This document shows, one piece after another, positions 52,213-60,979 of a DNA stretch of 64,000 bases. Numbering within the stretch: the stretch's first letter is position 1; every line of letters begins with the position of its first letter. The position numbers were made by a program, and so were the translations under genes. Source of the DNA: Bacteroidota bacterium (lineage in GTDB: Bacteria; Bacteroidota; Bacteroidia; Flavobacteriales; Flavobacteriaceae); assembly GCA_023446155.1 (NCBI GenBank), contig JAEXIT010000008.1:69296-133295 (forward strand), written 5' to 3'. The notes under the pieces are model-generated. The model was not told where the DNA came from, did no database searches, and worked only from the letters and a program-made list of their open reading frames with translations.

Positions 52213-53682
52213 ATGTTAAAGCACTTCATCACTCTGGAATGGAAATCTTTTGTCCGATCGGCTTCATTTGGGTCGAATATGGTTCTTAAGATTTTTATGA
52301 TTTTAGCGGGATTGTATTTTATTACCTTGTTTTTATTATTGGGCGCAGGTTCGTACTACATGCTCGAAGAAAACAACTTAAAGCCGTTTCCGACTATCAC
52401 AATGTTTTTGATTTATTATTTTTTCGCTGATATTTTAATCCGCTTCTTCTTACAGAAAGCACCGGTTATGAATATCAAACCGTTGTTGTTTATCAACATC
52501 CGGAAAAACAGCATTGTCAATTATGCATTGGGAAAAACGCTACTGTCGTTTTTTAATGTAACACACCTGTTTTTCTTTATCCCGTTCTCGGTAGTATTGA
52601 TGATAGAAGGATTTGCACCGCTTGGTGTGATTTGCTGGTTAATCAGTATGTTACTCACGGTTTTTGCGATCAATTACTTAAACATTTTAATCAACAAAAA
52701 TGACTATTTGTTATATGGTATCGGCGTATTAGTTGGGGTGATCGGAGTTTCACAGTATTATTCCTTTTTTGATTTGACGCTGTATACGGGTCAATATTTT
52801 TCGGCACTTTATGAAACACCATGGTTGATCATTATTCCGTTGGCCCTTTTCATCGGATTGTATAGTGTAACATTCCGATTCTTTAAAAAGAACCTGTATC
52901 TCGATGCCGGATTAGCGGTGAAACACGAAGTTGCCAAAACCGAAGAACTAACCTGGTTAAACCAGTTTGGTACTTTGGGAACATTTCTTAAAAACGACAT
53001 CCGACTTTTAAAACGAAACAAGCGTTCCCGTATGACCATCGGAATGAGTATCGTGTTCCTGTTTTATGGCTTGTTATTTTTTACGAATAGTATCGAAGCC
53101 TATAATGCACCGCTTTGGAAAATATTCGCTGCGATATTTGTAACGGGAGGTTTTCTGTTGAACTTCGGACAATTTGTACCGAGTTGGGATAGTGCTTATT
53201 ATCCGCTGATGATGAGTCAGAATATTAAATACCGGGATTATTTGAGTTCGAAATGGTGGTTAATGGTTATCGCAACCGTTATTTCAACGTTGTTGGCAAG
53301 TTTTTACCTCTATTTTGGAGTGGAGGTTTATCTGGCGATATTGGTCGGAGCCATTTATAATATGGGCGTAAATGCACATGTCGTATTATGGGCGGGTGCT
53401 TATGTCAAAACCCCAATTGACCTGTCGACGAACAAAAATGCCTTTGGCGACCGACAAGCTTTTAATGTCAAAACCCTGTTACTGGCACTTCCTAAAATTG
53501 TATTACCGCTGTTGTTATACGGAATCGGCTACTATACTCTAGGCGCAAACTTCGGATTTGCACTAGTGGGTGGAGCCGGAATAGTAGGATTTGCGTTTCG
53601 TAATAAAGTGTTTACGATAATCGAGAAAACCTATAAAAGCCAGAAATACGAAACACTGGCAGCATACAAACAAAAAAACTAA
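52213..53682 (+). CDS. DUF5687-like ABC transporter permease
   Basis: A 489-residue membrane protein with about 12 hydrophobic helices, beginning MLKHFITLEWKSFVRSASFG, the start typical of the DUF5687 permeases of Bacteroidota. It pairs with the ATPase gene that follows after 31 bases, forming an ABC-2-like exporter. The substrate is unknown. PadR, 1 kb upstream, is a likely regulator. Confidence 0.82.
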   Translation: MLKHFITLEWKSFVRSASFGSNMVLKIFMILAGLYFITLFLLLGAGSYYMLEENNLKPFPTITMFLIYYFFADILIRFFLQKAPVMNIKPLLFINIRKNSIVNYALGKTLLSFFNVTHLFFFIPFSVVLMIEGFAPLGVICWLISMLLTVFAINYLNILINKNDYLLYGIGVLVGVIGVSQYYSFFDLTLYTGQYFSALYETPWLIIIPLALFIGLYSVTFRFFKKNLYLDAGLAVKHEVAKTEELTWLNQFGTLGTFLKNDIRLLKRNKRSRMTIGMSIVFLFYGLLFFTNSIEAYNAPLWKIFAAIFVTGGFLLNFGQFVPSWDSAYYPLMMSQNIKYRDYLSSKWWLMVIATVISTLLASFYLYFGVEVYLAILVGAIYNMGVNAHVVLWAGAYVKTPIDLSTNKNAFGDRQAFNVKTLLLALPKIVLPLLLYGIGYYTLGANFGFALVGGAGIVGFAFRNKVFTIIEKTYKSQKYETLAAYKQKN

Positions 53683-53713
53683 CGCACTAACGATACTTTA
53701 AAAAGACATACAT

Positions 53714-54409
53714 ATGATACAAGTCAGCAACCTGTCGAAAACGTATAACGGAACCACCGTATTAAATATAGAAAACCTTGAAATTAAAAAAGGAGAAAGC
53801 TTTGGATTAGTAGGCAATAACGGAGCGGGAAAAACCACTTTTTTCAGTCTGTTATTGGATTTAATCCAACCCTCAACCGGACATATCACCAGTAATACGA
53901 TACAGATTAATCAGAGTGAAAACTGGAAACCGTTTACGGCGGCTTTTCTGGACGAAAGTTTCCTGATTGGTTATCTGACACCGGAAGAGTATTTCTATTT
54001 TATCGGGGAATTACGCGGACAAAATAAAGCCGATGTCGACGCTTTGTTGCGCGAACACGAAGACTTTTTTAACGGAGAAATTCTGAAGAATAAAAAATAC
54101 CTGCGTGACCTTTCGAAAGGAAACCAGAAAAAAGTGGGTATTATCGCCACATTAATTGGTAACCCGGAAGTGATCATTCTGGATGAACCGTTTGCGAACC
54201 TCGATCCGACGACGCAGATCCGATTAAAGAATATTATTAAAAAATTAGCCGATAATCCGGAGGTAACCGTATTGGTTTCCAGTCACGATTTGTTACATAC
54301 CATTGAAGTGAGCAATCGTATCGTGGCTCTGGAAAAAGGCCGAATTGTAAAAGATATCTATACAAACAAGGAAACCTTACAAGAGCTCGAAACATTTTTT
54401 GCCGTATAA
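53714..54409 (+). CDS. ABC transporter ATP-binding protein
   Basis: A 231-residue ATPase with Walker A GNNGAGKTTFF (about 34-44), signature LSKGNQKK (about 136-143) and Walker B VIILDEPFANLDP, then the H-loop SSHDLLH. It is complete. It drives the DUF5687-type permease encoded just before it. A terminator follows. Confidence 0.92.
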   Translation: MIQVSNLSKTYNGTTVLNIENLEIKKGESFGLVGNNGAGKTTFFSLLLDLIQPSTGHITSNTIQINQSENWKPFTAAFLDESFLIGYLTPEEYFYFIGELRGQNKADVDALLREHEDFFNGEILKNKKYLRDLSKGNQKKVGIIATLIGNPEVIILDEPFANLDPTTQIRLKNIIKKLADNPEVTVLVSSHDLLHTIEVSNRIVALEKGRIVKDIYTNKETLQELETFFAV

Positions 54410-54415
54410 AATGCT

Positions 54416-54447
54416 ATCCCTCCCACAAAGAGGGATATTGTTTTTTT
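54416..54447 (+). terminator. Terminator of the ABC exporter operon
   Basis: ATCCCTC (54416-54422) pairs with GAGGGAT (54430-54436), followed by ATTGTTTTTTT. Confidence 0.8.
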
Positions 54448-54544
54448 AGAAACAAATTTTTCCCATATCAAAAAGAAACGTATTTTTACCTCTCTTTATA
54501 CTAAAAAAAGAAATTGGAAGTTAAAGAACTAAAAACGTTTTATA

Positions 54545-57196
54545 TTGAAAACCAATCTGTTTAAATACGCCTTAAGCGTAGGGCTCGTTCTTTTTTTGCT
54601 GGCATGTTCCACAAAGAAAAACTCATTTGTAAGACGAAACTACCACGCAGTTACAGCCGAATATAACATTTTATACAACGGAGGCGTTGCTTTCGATAAA
54701 GGAGTAGAAGAACTAAAAGGGACTTATAAAGACAACTTTTGGGAAATTCTACCTGTAGAACGAATGCAGGACATTGATGCCGGAACCCTTCCGGGTCAGA
54801 CAAAAAACGCCAATTTTGAAAGAGCGGAAACCAAGGCGATCAAAGCCATTCAGAAACACTCCATGTATATTGAGGGCGGAGAGAAAAACCCGCAAATGGA
54901 CGAAGCACATTTATTGTTAGGAAAAGCGCGTTATTACGACAATCGTTTTATCCCGGCATTGGAAGCGTTTAATTATATTTTGTATAAATATTCCAACAGC
55001 GATAAAATCTACGAAGCCAAAGTGTGGCGGGAAAAAACCAATATCCGTTTGGAGAATGAAGTTCTGGCGATTAAAAATCTGAAGAAACTTTTAGAAGATC
55101 AGAAAATAAAAGGACAAGTACAGGCCGATGCGAATGCCATTTTAGGACAGGCCTATGTAAATCTTGGTTCTATCGACAGTGCTTTGGTTAATTTAAAATT
55201 AGCGAAAGACCTGACAAAACACAACGAAGAAAAAGCCCGTTACCATTTTATTATTGGTCAATTATATGAAAGTCTGAATTATCCGGACAGTGCGTATGCT
55301 TCGTTCCAGTCGGTTATCGATATGAACAGACGATCACCACGTCGCTATGTAATTCAGGCGCATGCCAAGCAGGCCCAGCAATTCGATTATAAAACAGGGG
55401 ACACACTGGCTTTCCTGAAAAAATTCAACAAACTGGCGGAAGACCGTGAAAATCGTGCGTTTTTGGATGTAATCAATCATCAGGTGGCGTTGTTTTATGA
55501 CAAACAGGGCAACAAACGCCAGGCGAAGAAATACTACAACAAATCCTTGCGTTCGATGTCGCAGGATAACTATCTGGTAGCGTCGAATTACCGCAATCTG
55601 GCCGTGATCAATTTCGACGATGCGAAATATTTAACAGCGGGTCAATATTATGACAGTACGATGTCAAAATTAAACCCGAAAACCCGTGAATTTATCGCGA
55701 TCAAAAAGAAAAGGGAAAACCTAAACGATGTGATCAAATACGAGGGTATTGCCCGGGTAAACGACAGTATCTTATATGTGGTCGGATTAGGTCCGAACGA
55801 ACAACGTAATTACTACGAAGAATATATCGCCAAGCTAAAAATAGAAGAAGCGAAAAAAGCCCTTGAAGCCGAAAAGCTAAAAACAATGGCCGAGAATAGC
55901 GGATTTGCCGATCCGGGAGCGCCGGCTGCGGGATCGAATGCTTCTACAAAAAGCGAGATGATGCAATCCCGTCAGGCACCACCATCAGAAGAGACAGCGC
56001 CAAGACAAGCGGGAGCTCCTTCAAGTGCGGGAAGTTTTACAGGTGGTAGCACCTTCTATTTTTATAACCAGGCTACGGTGGCTTTCGGTAGAACGGAATT
56101 TAAAAAGAAATGGGGGAACCGTCCGTTAAAAGACAACTGGCGTTGGTCGACACAAAGTATTATCGATAAAACAAACGAAAATCCGGATGCGGTAGCTGTG
56201 GTGGATGAAAATCCGCAGAGCAAAACCGAAGACGAGCGCTTTACACCAGATTACTATATCAAACAATTACCAACAGATCAAAAGGTACTGGACAGTTTGG
56301 CGAAAGACCGCAATTTTGCGTATTTCCAACTGGGAACCATCTATAAAGAGAAATTCAAAGAATACAAATTGGCAGCATCCCGATTGGAAAAACTACTGGT
56401 GAACAAACCGGAAGAGCGATTGGTATTGCCGGCCAAATACAACCTTTTTAAAATTTACGAAATTATCGACCCGGCCAAAGCAGCGATCATGAAGCAACAG
56501 ATCATTGCCGAATATCCGGATAGTCGTTATGCGCAGATTTTGTTAAACAATATTTCGGAAGGAACCATTACGGGTAGCCCGGAAGAAGTATACAACAAAC
56601 TGTTTAAACAATTTGAAAAAGACGAACTGCAGGATGTGCTGGCACAACTGGATCCGGTTATTGAGAATTTCACCGGAGAAGAAATGGTTCCGAAATTTGA
56701 ATTGCTCAAAGCCAGTGTAATCGGCCGATTAAGAGGATTGGAAGAGTATAAAAAAGCATTGAACTTTGTCGCGTTGAATTATCCGAATGCGGAAGAAGGC
56801 AAACAAGCCGAAGTATTGCTGAAAACAGACATTCCGAAAATGGAAAAACTGGAATTAGGAAAAGAAAATCCGTCCAGTTGGAAAATTGTATTCCAGGTTC
56901 CGTATCCGAATGCAAACGATGCCAAGACAAAAGTGCTGACCGATAAATTGAAGAAATATATAACTGATAGAAACAGCGACCGTATTACCCTGTCCAACGA
57001 TGTGTATACAATGGATAAAAGTTTTGTGATTGTTCACGGTTTTAGCAGTAAGGAAGCGGCACTTTCTACGATTAGTGTGCTAAAGGATTTTAAAGGTTAT
57101 AAAGTTTCGGAAAATGCATTTGTGATTTCAAATGATGACTATAAAGTGGTTCAGATTAAGAAAAATCTGGACGCATATCTGGCAACCCTAAAATAA
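54545..57196 (+). CDS. sprE: Type IX secretion/gliding lipoprotein SprE (PorW)
   Basis: An 883-residue lipoprotein (lipobox FLLAC, Cys21) with many tetratricopeptide-like repeats in two blocks (about 70-390 and 590-770), separated by a low-complexity Ala/Pro/Ser/Gly linker (about 455-500). This matches SprE of Flavobacterium johnsoniae, known to be needed for type IX secretion and gliding, and PorW of Porphyromonas. The only possible start is TTG at 54545: an in-frame TAA stop lies 15 bases upstream and no ATG keeps the signal peptide. It is followed by a bactofilin gene. Confidence 0.9.
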   Translation: MKTNLFKYALSVGLVLFLLACSTKKNSFVRRNYHAVTAEYNILYNGGVAFDKGVEELKGTYKDNFWEILPVERMQDIDAGTLPGQTKNANFERAETKAIKAIQKHSMYIEGGEKNPQMDEAHLLLGKARYYDNRFIPALEAFNYILYKYSNSDKIYEAKVWREKTNIRLENEVLAIKNLKKLLEDQKIKGQVQADANAILGQAYVNLGSIDSALVNLKLAKDLTKHNEEKARYHFIIGQLYESLNYPDSAYASFQSVIDMNRRSPRRYVIQAHAKQAQQFDYKTGDTLAFLKKFNKLAEDRENRAFLDVINHQVALFYDKQGNKRQAKKYYNKSLRSMSQDNYLVASNYRNLAVINFDDAKYLTAGQYYDSTMSKLNPKTREFIAIKKKRENLNDVIKYEGIARVNDSILYVVGLGPNEQRNYYEEYIAKLKIEEAKKALEAEKLKTMAENSGFADPGAPAAGSNASTKSEMMQSRQAPPSEETAPRQAGAPSSAGSFTGGSTFYFYNQATVAFGRTEFKKKWGNRPLKDNWRWSTQSIIDKTNENPDAVAVVDENPQSKTEDERFTPDYYIKQLPTDQKVLDSLAKDRNFAYFQLGTIYKEKFKEYKLAASRLEKLLVNKPEERLVLPAKYNLFKIYEIIDPAKAAIMKQQIIAEYPDSRYAQILLNNISEGTITGSPEEVYNKLFKQFEKDELQDVLAQLDPVIENFTGEEMVPKFELLKASVIGRLRGLEEYKKALNFVALNYPNAEEGKQAEVLLKTDIPKMEKLELGKENPSSWKIVFQVPYPNANDAKTKVLTDKLKKYITDRNSDRITLSNDVYTMDKSFVIVHGFSSKEAALSTISVLKDFKGYKVSENAFVISNDDYKVVQIKKNLDAYLATLK

Positions 57197-57220
57197 CTTT
57201 TAAAAGAAAGTAACAGTAAT

Positions 57221-57246
57221 ACAGGATAGCTCCTGTGATTTTTAAA
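57221..57246 (+). terminator. Weak hairpin between sprE and bactofilin gene
   Basis: ACAGGA (57221-57226) pairs with TCCTGT (57231-57236), loop TAGC, followed by GATTTTTAAAA. It covers the GTG at 57235, which therefore is not a likely start for the bactofilin gene. Confidence 0.45.
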
Positions 57247-57258
57247 AGAAATAATACC

Positions 57259-57645
57259 ATGTTTGAAAAACAACAGAAAAAGTCTTACACGGATTTATTA
57301 GGTAAAACCAATAGAATAGTAGAGGGAACCACCATTAAAGGCGATATCATTTCGCAAGCCGATTTCAGGTTGGATGGAAATCTGATCGGGAATTTTAATT
57401 CGACCGGAAGATTGGTTATTGGGCCGGCAGGAAGTGTTGTTGGCGATATCAAATGCAATACCGCTGATATCGAAGGGAAATTTAATGGGAAAATCGAAGT
57501 AACCGACATGCTGAGTATCAAATCAAAAGCATCGATAAAAGGAGAAGTAATTGTTGGAAAACTGGCCGTTGAACCCGGAGCTGATTTTAGTGCGAGCTGT
57601 GTAATGATGGAAGCGGCTGCCGGAAAAGTAACCCATAAAAAGTAG
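57259..57645 (+). CDS. Bactofilin family protein
   Basis: A 128-residue protein with an unstructured start (MFEKQQKKSY) and a right-handed beta-helix made of short repeats with conserved Gly (IVEGTTIKGDII, FRLDGNLIGNF, IGPAGSVVGDI, IEGKFNGKIEV, IKGEVIVGK). Bactofilins self-assemble into cytoskeletal filaments on the membrane and organise envelope synthesis. ATG at 57259 chosen. It lies just upstream of atpZ with 6 bases between, so it may share a transcript with the ATP synthase accessory gene. Confidence 0.9.
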   Translation: MFEKQQKKSYTDLLGKTNRIVEGTTIKGDIISQADFRLDGNLIGNFNSTGRLVIGPAGSVVGDIKCNTADIEGKFNGKIEVTDMLSIKSKASIKGEVIVGKLAVEPGADFSASCVMMEAAAGKVTHKK

Positions 57646-57651
57646 TAACAA

Positions 57652-57873
57652 ATGGACCCGGATCAGGAGAAAAAAACGCGTAACAAATGGTTGGCATTAA
57701 TTAATATCCCGTTTCAGATGGGCATCATTATTTTTGCCTTTGCGTTTTTAGGGAACTGGCTCGATGAAAAATATCCGAATCCTAACGATCTGTATGTAAA
57801 GATTCTTACGCTGCTGGGCGTTTTTATAGCGCTATACAATGTGATAAGGCAGGTAAATCAGTTAAATAAATAA
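57652..57873 (+). CDS. AtpZ/AtpI family protein
   Basis: A 73-residue protein with two hydrophobic helices (PFQMGIIIFAFAFLGNWLDEKY, quoted in part as residues about 18-37, and LLGVFIALYNVIRQV). The Leu-Asp-Glu-Lys-Tyr motif between them is typical of the AtpZ/AtpI group. It is associated with assembly of the ATP synthase c-ring or with ion supply (Mg2+ or Ca2+). It lies at the head of the atp cluster. Confidence 0.85.
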   Translation: MDPDQEKKTRNKWLALINIPFQMGIIIFAFAFLGNWLDEKYPNPNDLYVKILTLLGVFIALYNVIRQVNQLNK

Positions 57874-57880
57874 AATAAAT

Positions 57881-58285
57881 ATGAGTAGGAAAAAGTATGC
57901 TGTAATCTTTCGTTTGTTTCAAATTGCCCCCGTTCTGGCACTACTGCATATTCTTATTTTTAAGTTTGGTGTTTCTGCACAAACCTATCAGGAATTCCAC
58001 TATCCTATCTATGGGGTTTATCTTTTCTTTCTACTACTTTCATTAGCGATATTACTATTTTTAATCCGGATAAAAGAAACCAAACCGGAACAGATTGGCT
58101 TTGTTTTTTTAGTATTGATCAGTATTCAATTTGCACTGAGTTATGTCTTCCTGATACCGGTACTGGAGCGGGTTGACACGAGTGCGTATATAGAGAAAAT
58201 AAACTTTTTTATGATTTTCATTATTTTTTTGGCATTAGAAGTGTTTTTAACGTCAAGATTATTAAATGATAAGCAAGGAAAGTAG
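57881..58285 (+). CDS. Small membrane protein of the atp cluster (DUF6168-like)
   Basis: A 134-residue protein with four hydrophobic helices and short charged loops. It lies between atpZ and atpB, the same place where flavobacteria carry a small membrane protein I recall as DUF6168. It takes the place of the second AtpI-like protein of other bacteria. Function not established; a role in assembly of the membrane sector is likely from position. Confidence 0.7.
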   Translation: MSRKKYAVIFRLFQIAPVLALLHILIFKFGVSAQTYQEFHYPIYGVYLFFLLLSLAILLFLIRIKETKPEQIGFVFLVLISIQFALSYVFLIPVLERVDTSAYIEKINFFMIFIIFLALEVFLTSRLLNDKQGK

Positions 58286-58325
58286 TTAAATTTGACAAAT
58301 GCATTAAAAAATACTACCAATCATC

Positions 58326-58354
58326 TTGGAATATTAATTAAAAATGTACCTTTG
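58326..58354 (+). promoter_or_regulatory. Promoter of atpBEFHAG
   Basis: TTG (58326-58328), an 18-base spacer, then TACCTTTG (58347-58354): full consensus. The atpB ATG follows 43 bases later. Confidence 0.85.
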
Positions 58355-58397
58355 CACCAAATTTAAGGACCGTAAAAATTAAGATATTTAATAAGGT

Positions 58398-59588
58398 ATG
58401 GTGATTTCAAAAAAACCTGTCAGAATTATTCTAGCGACTTTTGCAGGGCTGTTGTCTTCAATAGCTTTCGCAAACCCGGTAGTAGACACTACACATGTAG
58501 CAACAGCAGTAACGCATGAGGCCCATGCAACAACAGAGGTTGCTCATAATGAAGCTTCTCATGGAGACGAGCACGCGGCTCAGGATCCGAAAGACAAAGT
58601 AACAGCTTATATTGAACACCATTTGCAGGATTCGCACGATTTCGTTTTCTTCTCCGATGAGAAAGAAGGGAAACACTACGGATTCTCTTTGCCGGTTATC
58701 TTATTGGATAACGGATTAAAAGTTTTTTCTTCTTCAAAATTACACCACGGAGAAGCTGTTGCCGAAGTAGACGGTAACTACTACAAATTATACCACGGTA
58801 AAATTTACAAAACCGATGCTGCCGGAACGATCAGTTATGATGAGCACCATCATCCAACTAACGTAAAACCGTTGGATTTTTCAATTACTAAAAATGTAGT
58901 GTCCATGTTGTTTACATCAATCTTGTTATTCTTGATGTTTACAGGTTTGGCACGTTCGTATAAAAAAGGAGCGATTCCAACAGGATTCGGAAGAGTATTG
59001 GAGCCACTGATTATCTTTATCCGTGACGAAATCGCAATCCCGAACATCGGAGAGAAAAAATATAGAAAATACATGGGGTACCTGTTAACGGTATTCTTCT
59101 TTATCTGGTTGTTAAACCTTTTAGGAATGACGCCACTTGGAATTAACGTAACCGGAAACATTGCTGTAACGGTTTGTTTGGCTTTGTTTACCTATTTTAT
59201 CACACAATTCAGTGCAAACAAAGATTACTGGGGACACATTTTCTGGATGCCGGGTGTACCGGTTCCGATGAAAATCATTTTGATGCCAATCGAGATTCTG
59301 GGAACCTTAACAAAACCATTTGCGTTGCTAATCCGTTTGTTTGCAAACATTACAGCGGGTCACGTGGTAATCATGAGTCTGATTGCAATGATCTTTGTAG
59401 GGAAAAATATTTATGCCGATATGCCAATCTCTTTAGGATTAACCTTGTTTATCTCGGTAATTGAGATTTTGGTGGCATTCTTACAAGCGTTTATCTTTAC
59501 GATGTTGTCATCCTTATTTATTGGTATGGCGGTTCAGGACCACCACCATGATGGACACGGACACGAAGAAGAAAATGTAATTATTTAA
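58398..59588 (+). CDS. atpB: ATP synthase F0 subunit a
   Basis: A 396-residue subunit that forms the proton half-channels beside the c-ring. It is longer than the E. coli subunit (271). An N-terminal signal-like helix (about 1-25) is followed by about 130 residues with many His and Ala (for example HEAHATTEVAHNEASHGDEH), which probably faces the periplasm. The conserved core (residues about 170-380) holds the essential Arg in KPFALLIRLFANITAGH. The C-terminus is also His-rich (DHHHDGHGHEEE). A long N-terminal region is known in Bacteroidota subunit a. Confidence 0.94.
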   Translation: MVISKKPVRIILATFAGLLSSIAFANPVVDTTHVATAVTHEAHATTEVAHNEASHGDEHAAQDPKDKVTAYIEHHLQDSHDFVFFSDEKEGKHYGFSLPVILLDNGLKVFSSSKLHHGEAVAEVDGNYYKLYHGKIYKTDAAGTISYDEHHHPTNVKPLDFSITKNVVSMLFTSILLFLMFTGLARSYKKGAIPTGFGRVLEPLIIFIRDEIAIPNIGEKKYRKYMGYLLTVFFFIWLLNLLGMTPLGINVTGNIAVTVCLALFTYFITQFSANKDYWGHIFWMPGVPVPMKIILMPIEILGTLTKPFALLIRLFANITAGHVVIMSLIAMIFVGKNIYADMPISLGLTLFISVIEILVAFLQAFIFTMLSSLFIGMAVQDHHHDGHGHEEENVII

Positions 59589-59619
59589 TTTAGAAGTTTA
59601 ATTTTTTTAATATATACTT

Positions 59620-59814
59620 ATGGGAAGTCTTAATTTAATCGGAGCTGGTTTAGTAGTAATCGGTGCAGGTTTAGGTTTAGGTAAAATCGGTGGATCTGCT
59701 ATGGACGCTATTGCTCGTCAGCCAGAAGCTGCTGGAAAAATTCAAACAGCGATGATTATTATCGCTGCTTTATTAGAAGGTTTAGCATTCGCTGCTTTAA
59801 TCTTAGGAAAATAA
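59620..59814 (+). CDS. atpE: ATP synthase F0 subunit c
   Basis: A 64-residue hairpin of two helices. The first has the GxGxGxG pattern (GAGLVVIGAGLGLGKIGG), the loop is RQPE, and the second helix carries the proton-carrying Glu in ALLEGLAFAAL. The Glu is followed by GL and not by Ser/Thr, so there is no Na+-binding signature and H+ is the likely ion. A strong stem-loop follows its stop (59826-59864). Confidence 0.96.
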   Translation: MGSLNLIGAGLVVIGAGLGLGKIGGSAMDAIARQPEAAGKIQTAMIIIAALLEGLAFAALILGK

Positions 59815-59825
59815 TAAAGAACAGA

Positions 59826-59864
59826 AAAACAATACCTGTAACGGTTGGTTGCAGGTGTTGTTTT
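59826..59864 (+). promoter_or_regulatory. Strong stem-loop after atpE
   Basis: Arms of 17 bases (59826-59842 and 59848-59864) pair throughout except for two G-U pairs, around a 5-base loop, and are followed by ATTTAG. It lies 12 bases after the atpE stop, in the 92-base gap before atpF. It looks like a partial terminator or an mRNA-protecting hairpin that raises the c-subunit level over the downstream genes. Confidence 0.7.
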
Positions 59865-59906
59865 ATTTAGTAAGAAAAAATTAAATCATAATATATTCAG
59901 TATAAA

Positions 59907-60407
59907 ATGGAGAAATTAATTAACGATTTTTCATTCGGTTTATTCTTTTGGCAAGCACTTATCTTATTAGTGTTGATTTTACTTTTGGTTAAATTTGCCT
60001 GGAAACCAATCATGGACTCAATCACGGCTCGTGAAGAAGGTATTAGAAATGCTATTGCTTCTGCAGAAAATGCGAAGAAAGAAATGCAAAACCTTAAAGC
60101 TGATAACGAAAAATTGTTAGCAGAGGCTAGAGCTGAAAGAGATACTATGATCAAAGAAGCTCGCGAAATCAAAGAAAAAATGATTGCTGATGCCAAAGAG
60201 GAAGCTCAGGTGCAAGGTAGTAAAATGATCGAGCAGGCTAAAGCTACAATTGCAAGCGAAAAGAACGCTGCTATGGTAGAATTGAAAAACCATGTATCGA
60301 CATTATCATTAGAGATTGCTGAGAAATTATTGAAAGAAGAACTTTCTAACAAAGAAACTCAAACCAAATTGGTTGAGAAAATGTTGGATGAAGTAAAATT
60401 AAATTAA
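59907..60407 (+). CDS. atpF: ATP synthase F0 subunit b
   Basis: A 166-residue peripheral-stalk subunit: one membrane helix (about 8-28, LFFWQALILLVLILLLVKFAW) and a long charged, Ala/Glu/Lys-rich coiled coil that reaches to delta. Length and layout are typical. It is 5 bases before atpH. Confidence 0.95.
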   Translation: MEKLINDFSFGLFFWQALILLVLILLLVKFAWKPIMDSITAREEGIRNAIASAENAKKEMQNLKADNEKLLAEARAERDTMIKEAREIKEKMIADAKEEAQVQGSKMIEQAKATIASEKNAAMVELKNHVSTLSLEIAEKLLKEELSNKETQTKLVEKMLDEVKLN

Positions 60408-60412
60408 TCGTT

Positions 60413-60940
60413 ATGGCAAGAGCAGCGATTAGATATGCAAAAGCAATTTTAGATATTGCAAACTCAAACGGCCAGTCGGCAACTGTAAACAACGATATGA
60501 AATCGATTGCTGCAGCTGTTGCGGAAAGTGACGAGTTAAAGAATTTTTTAGCAAGCCCGGTAGTTAAGGGTGATGTTAAGATTTCAGCATTATCAGAAAT
60601 ATTTGCTTCTGTACAATCAGAAACAAAAGGGTTATTCCGCTTACTTTTAGAAAACAAACGATTTGAGATTTTACCGGAGGTAGCATCACAATACATCGCT
60701 TTGTTCGACGAAATGAATGGCGTTGAAACGGCAAAAGTAACAACGGCTTTTCCGATTACCCCGGAATTGGAAGCAAAAGTTTTAGCGAAAATCAAAGAGT
60801 TTTCCAATAAAACCATCACCCTGGAAAACACCGTGGATCCATCTATCTTAGGAGGATTTGTGTTGCGAATTGGTGACAAACAATACAACGCTTCAATAGC
60901 AAACCGATTAAGAGAATTAAAAAGAGAACTAAGTAATTAA
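60413..60940 (+). CDS. atpH: ATP synthase F1 subunit delta
   Basis: A 175-residue subunit that joins the peripheral stalk to F1. The N-terminal helical bundle (RAAIRYAKAILDIANSNG) and the C-terminal VDPSILGGFVLRIGD segment are the OSCP/delta signatures. It is followed after 39 bases by atpA. Confidence 0.96.
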   Translation: MARAAIRYAKAILDIANSNGQSATVNNDMKSIAAAVAESDELKNFLASPVVKGDVKISALSEIFASVQSETKGLFRLLLENKRFEILPEVASQYIALFDEMNGVETAKVTTAFPITPELEAKVLAKIKEFSNKTITLENTVDPSILGGFVLRIGDKQYNASIANRLRELKRELSN

Positions 60941-60979
60941 TATTTACCACACTGCAAAGTGTTTAAATTATAAATCAAG

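Noticed and set aside
60346..60888. A 180-codon minus-strand reading frame inside atpH
   Set aside because: It is antisense to atpH, which has all delta-subunit marks.
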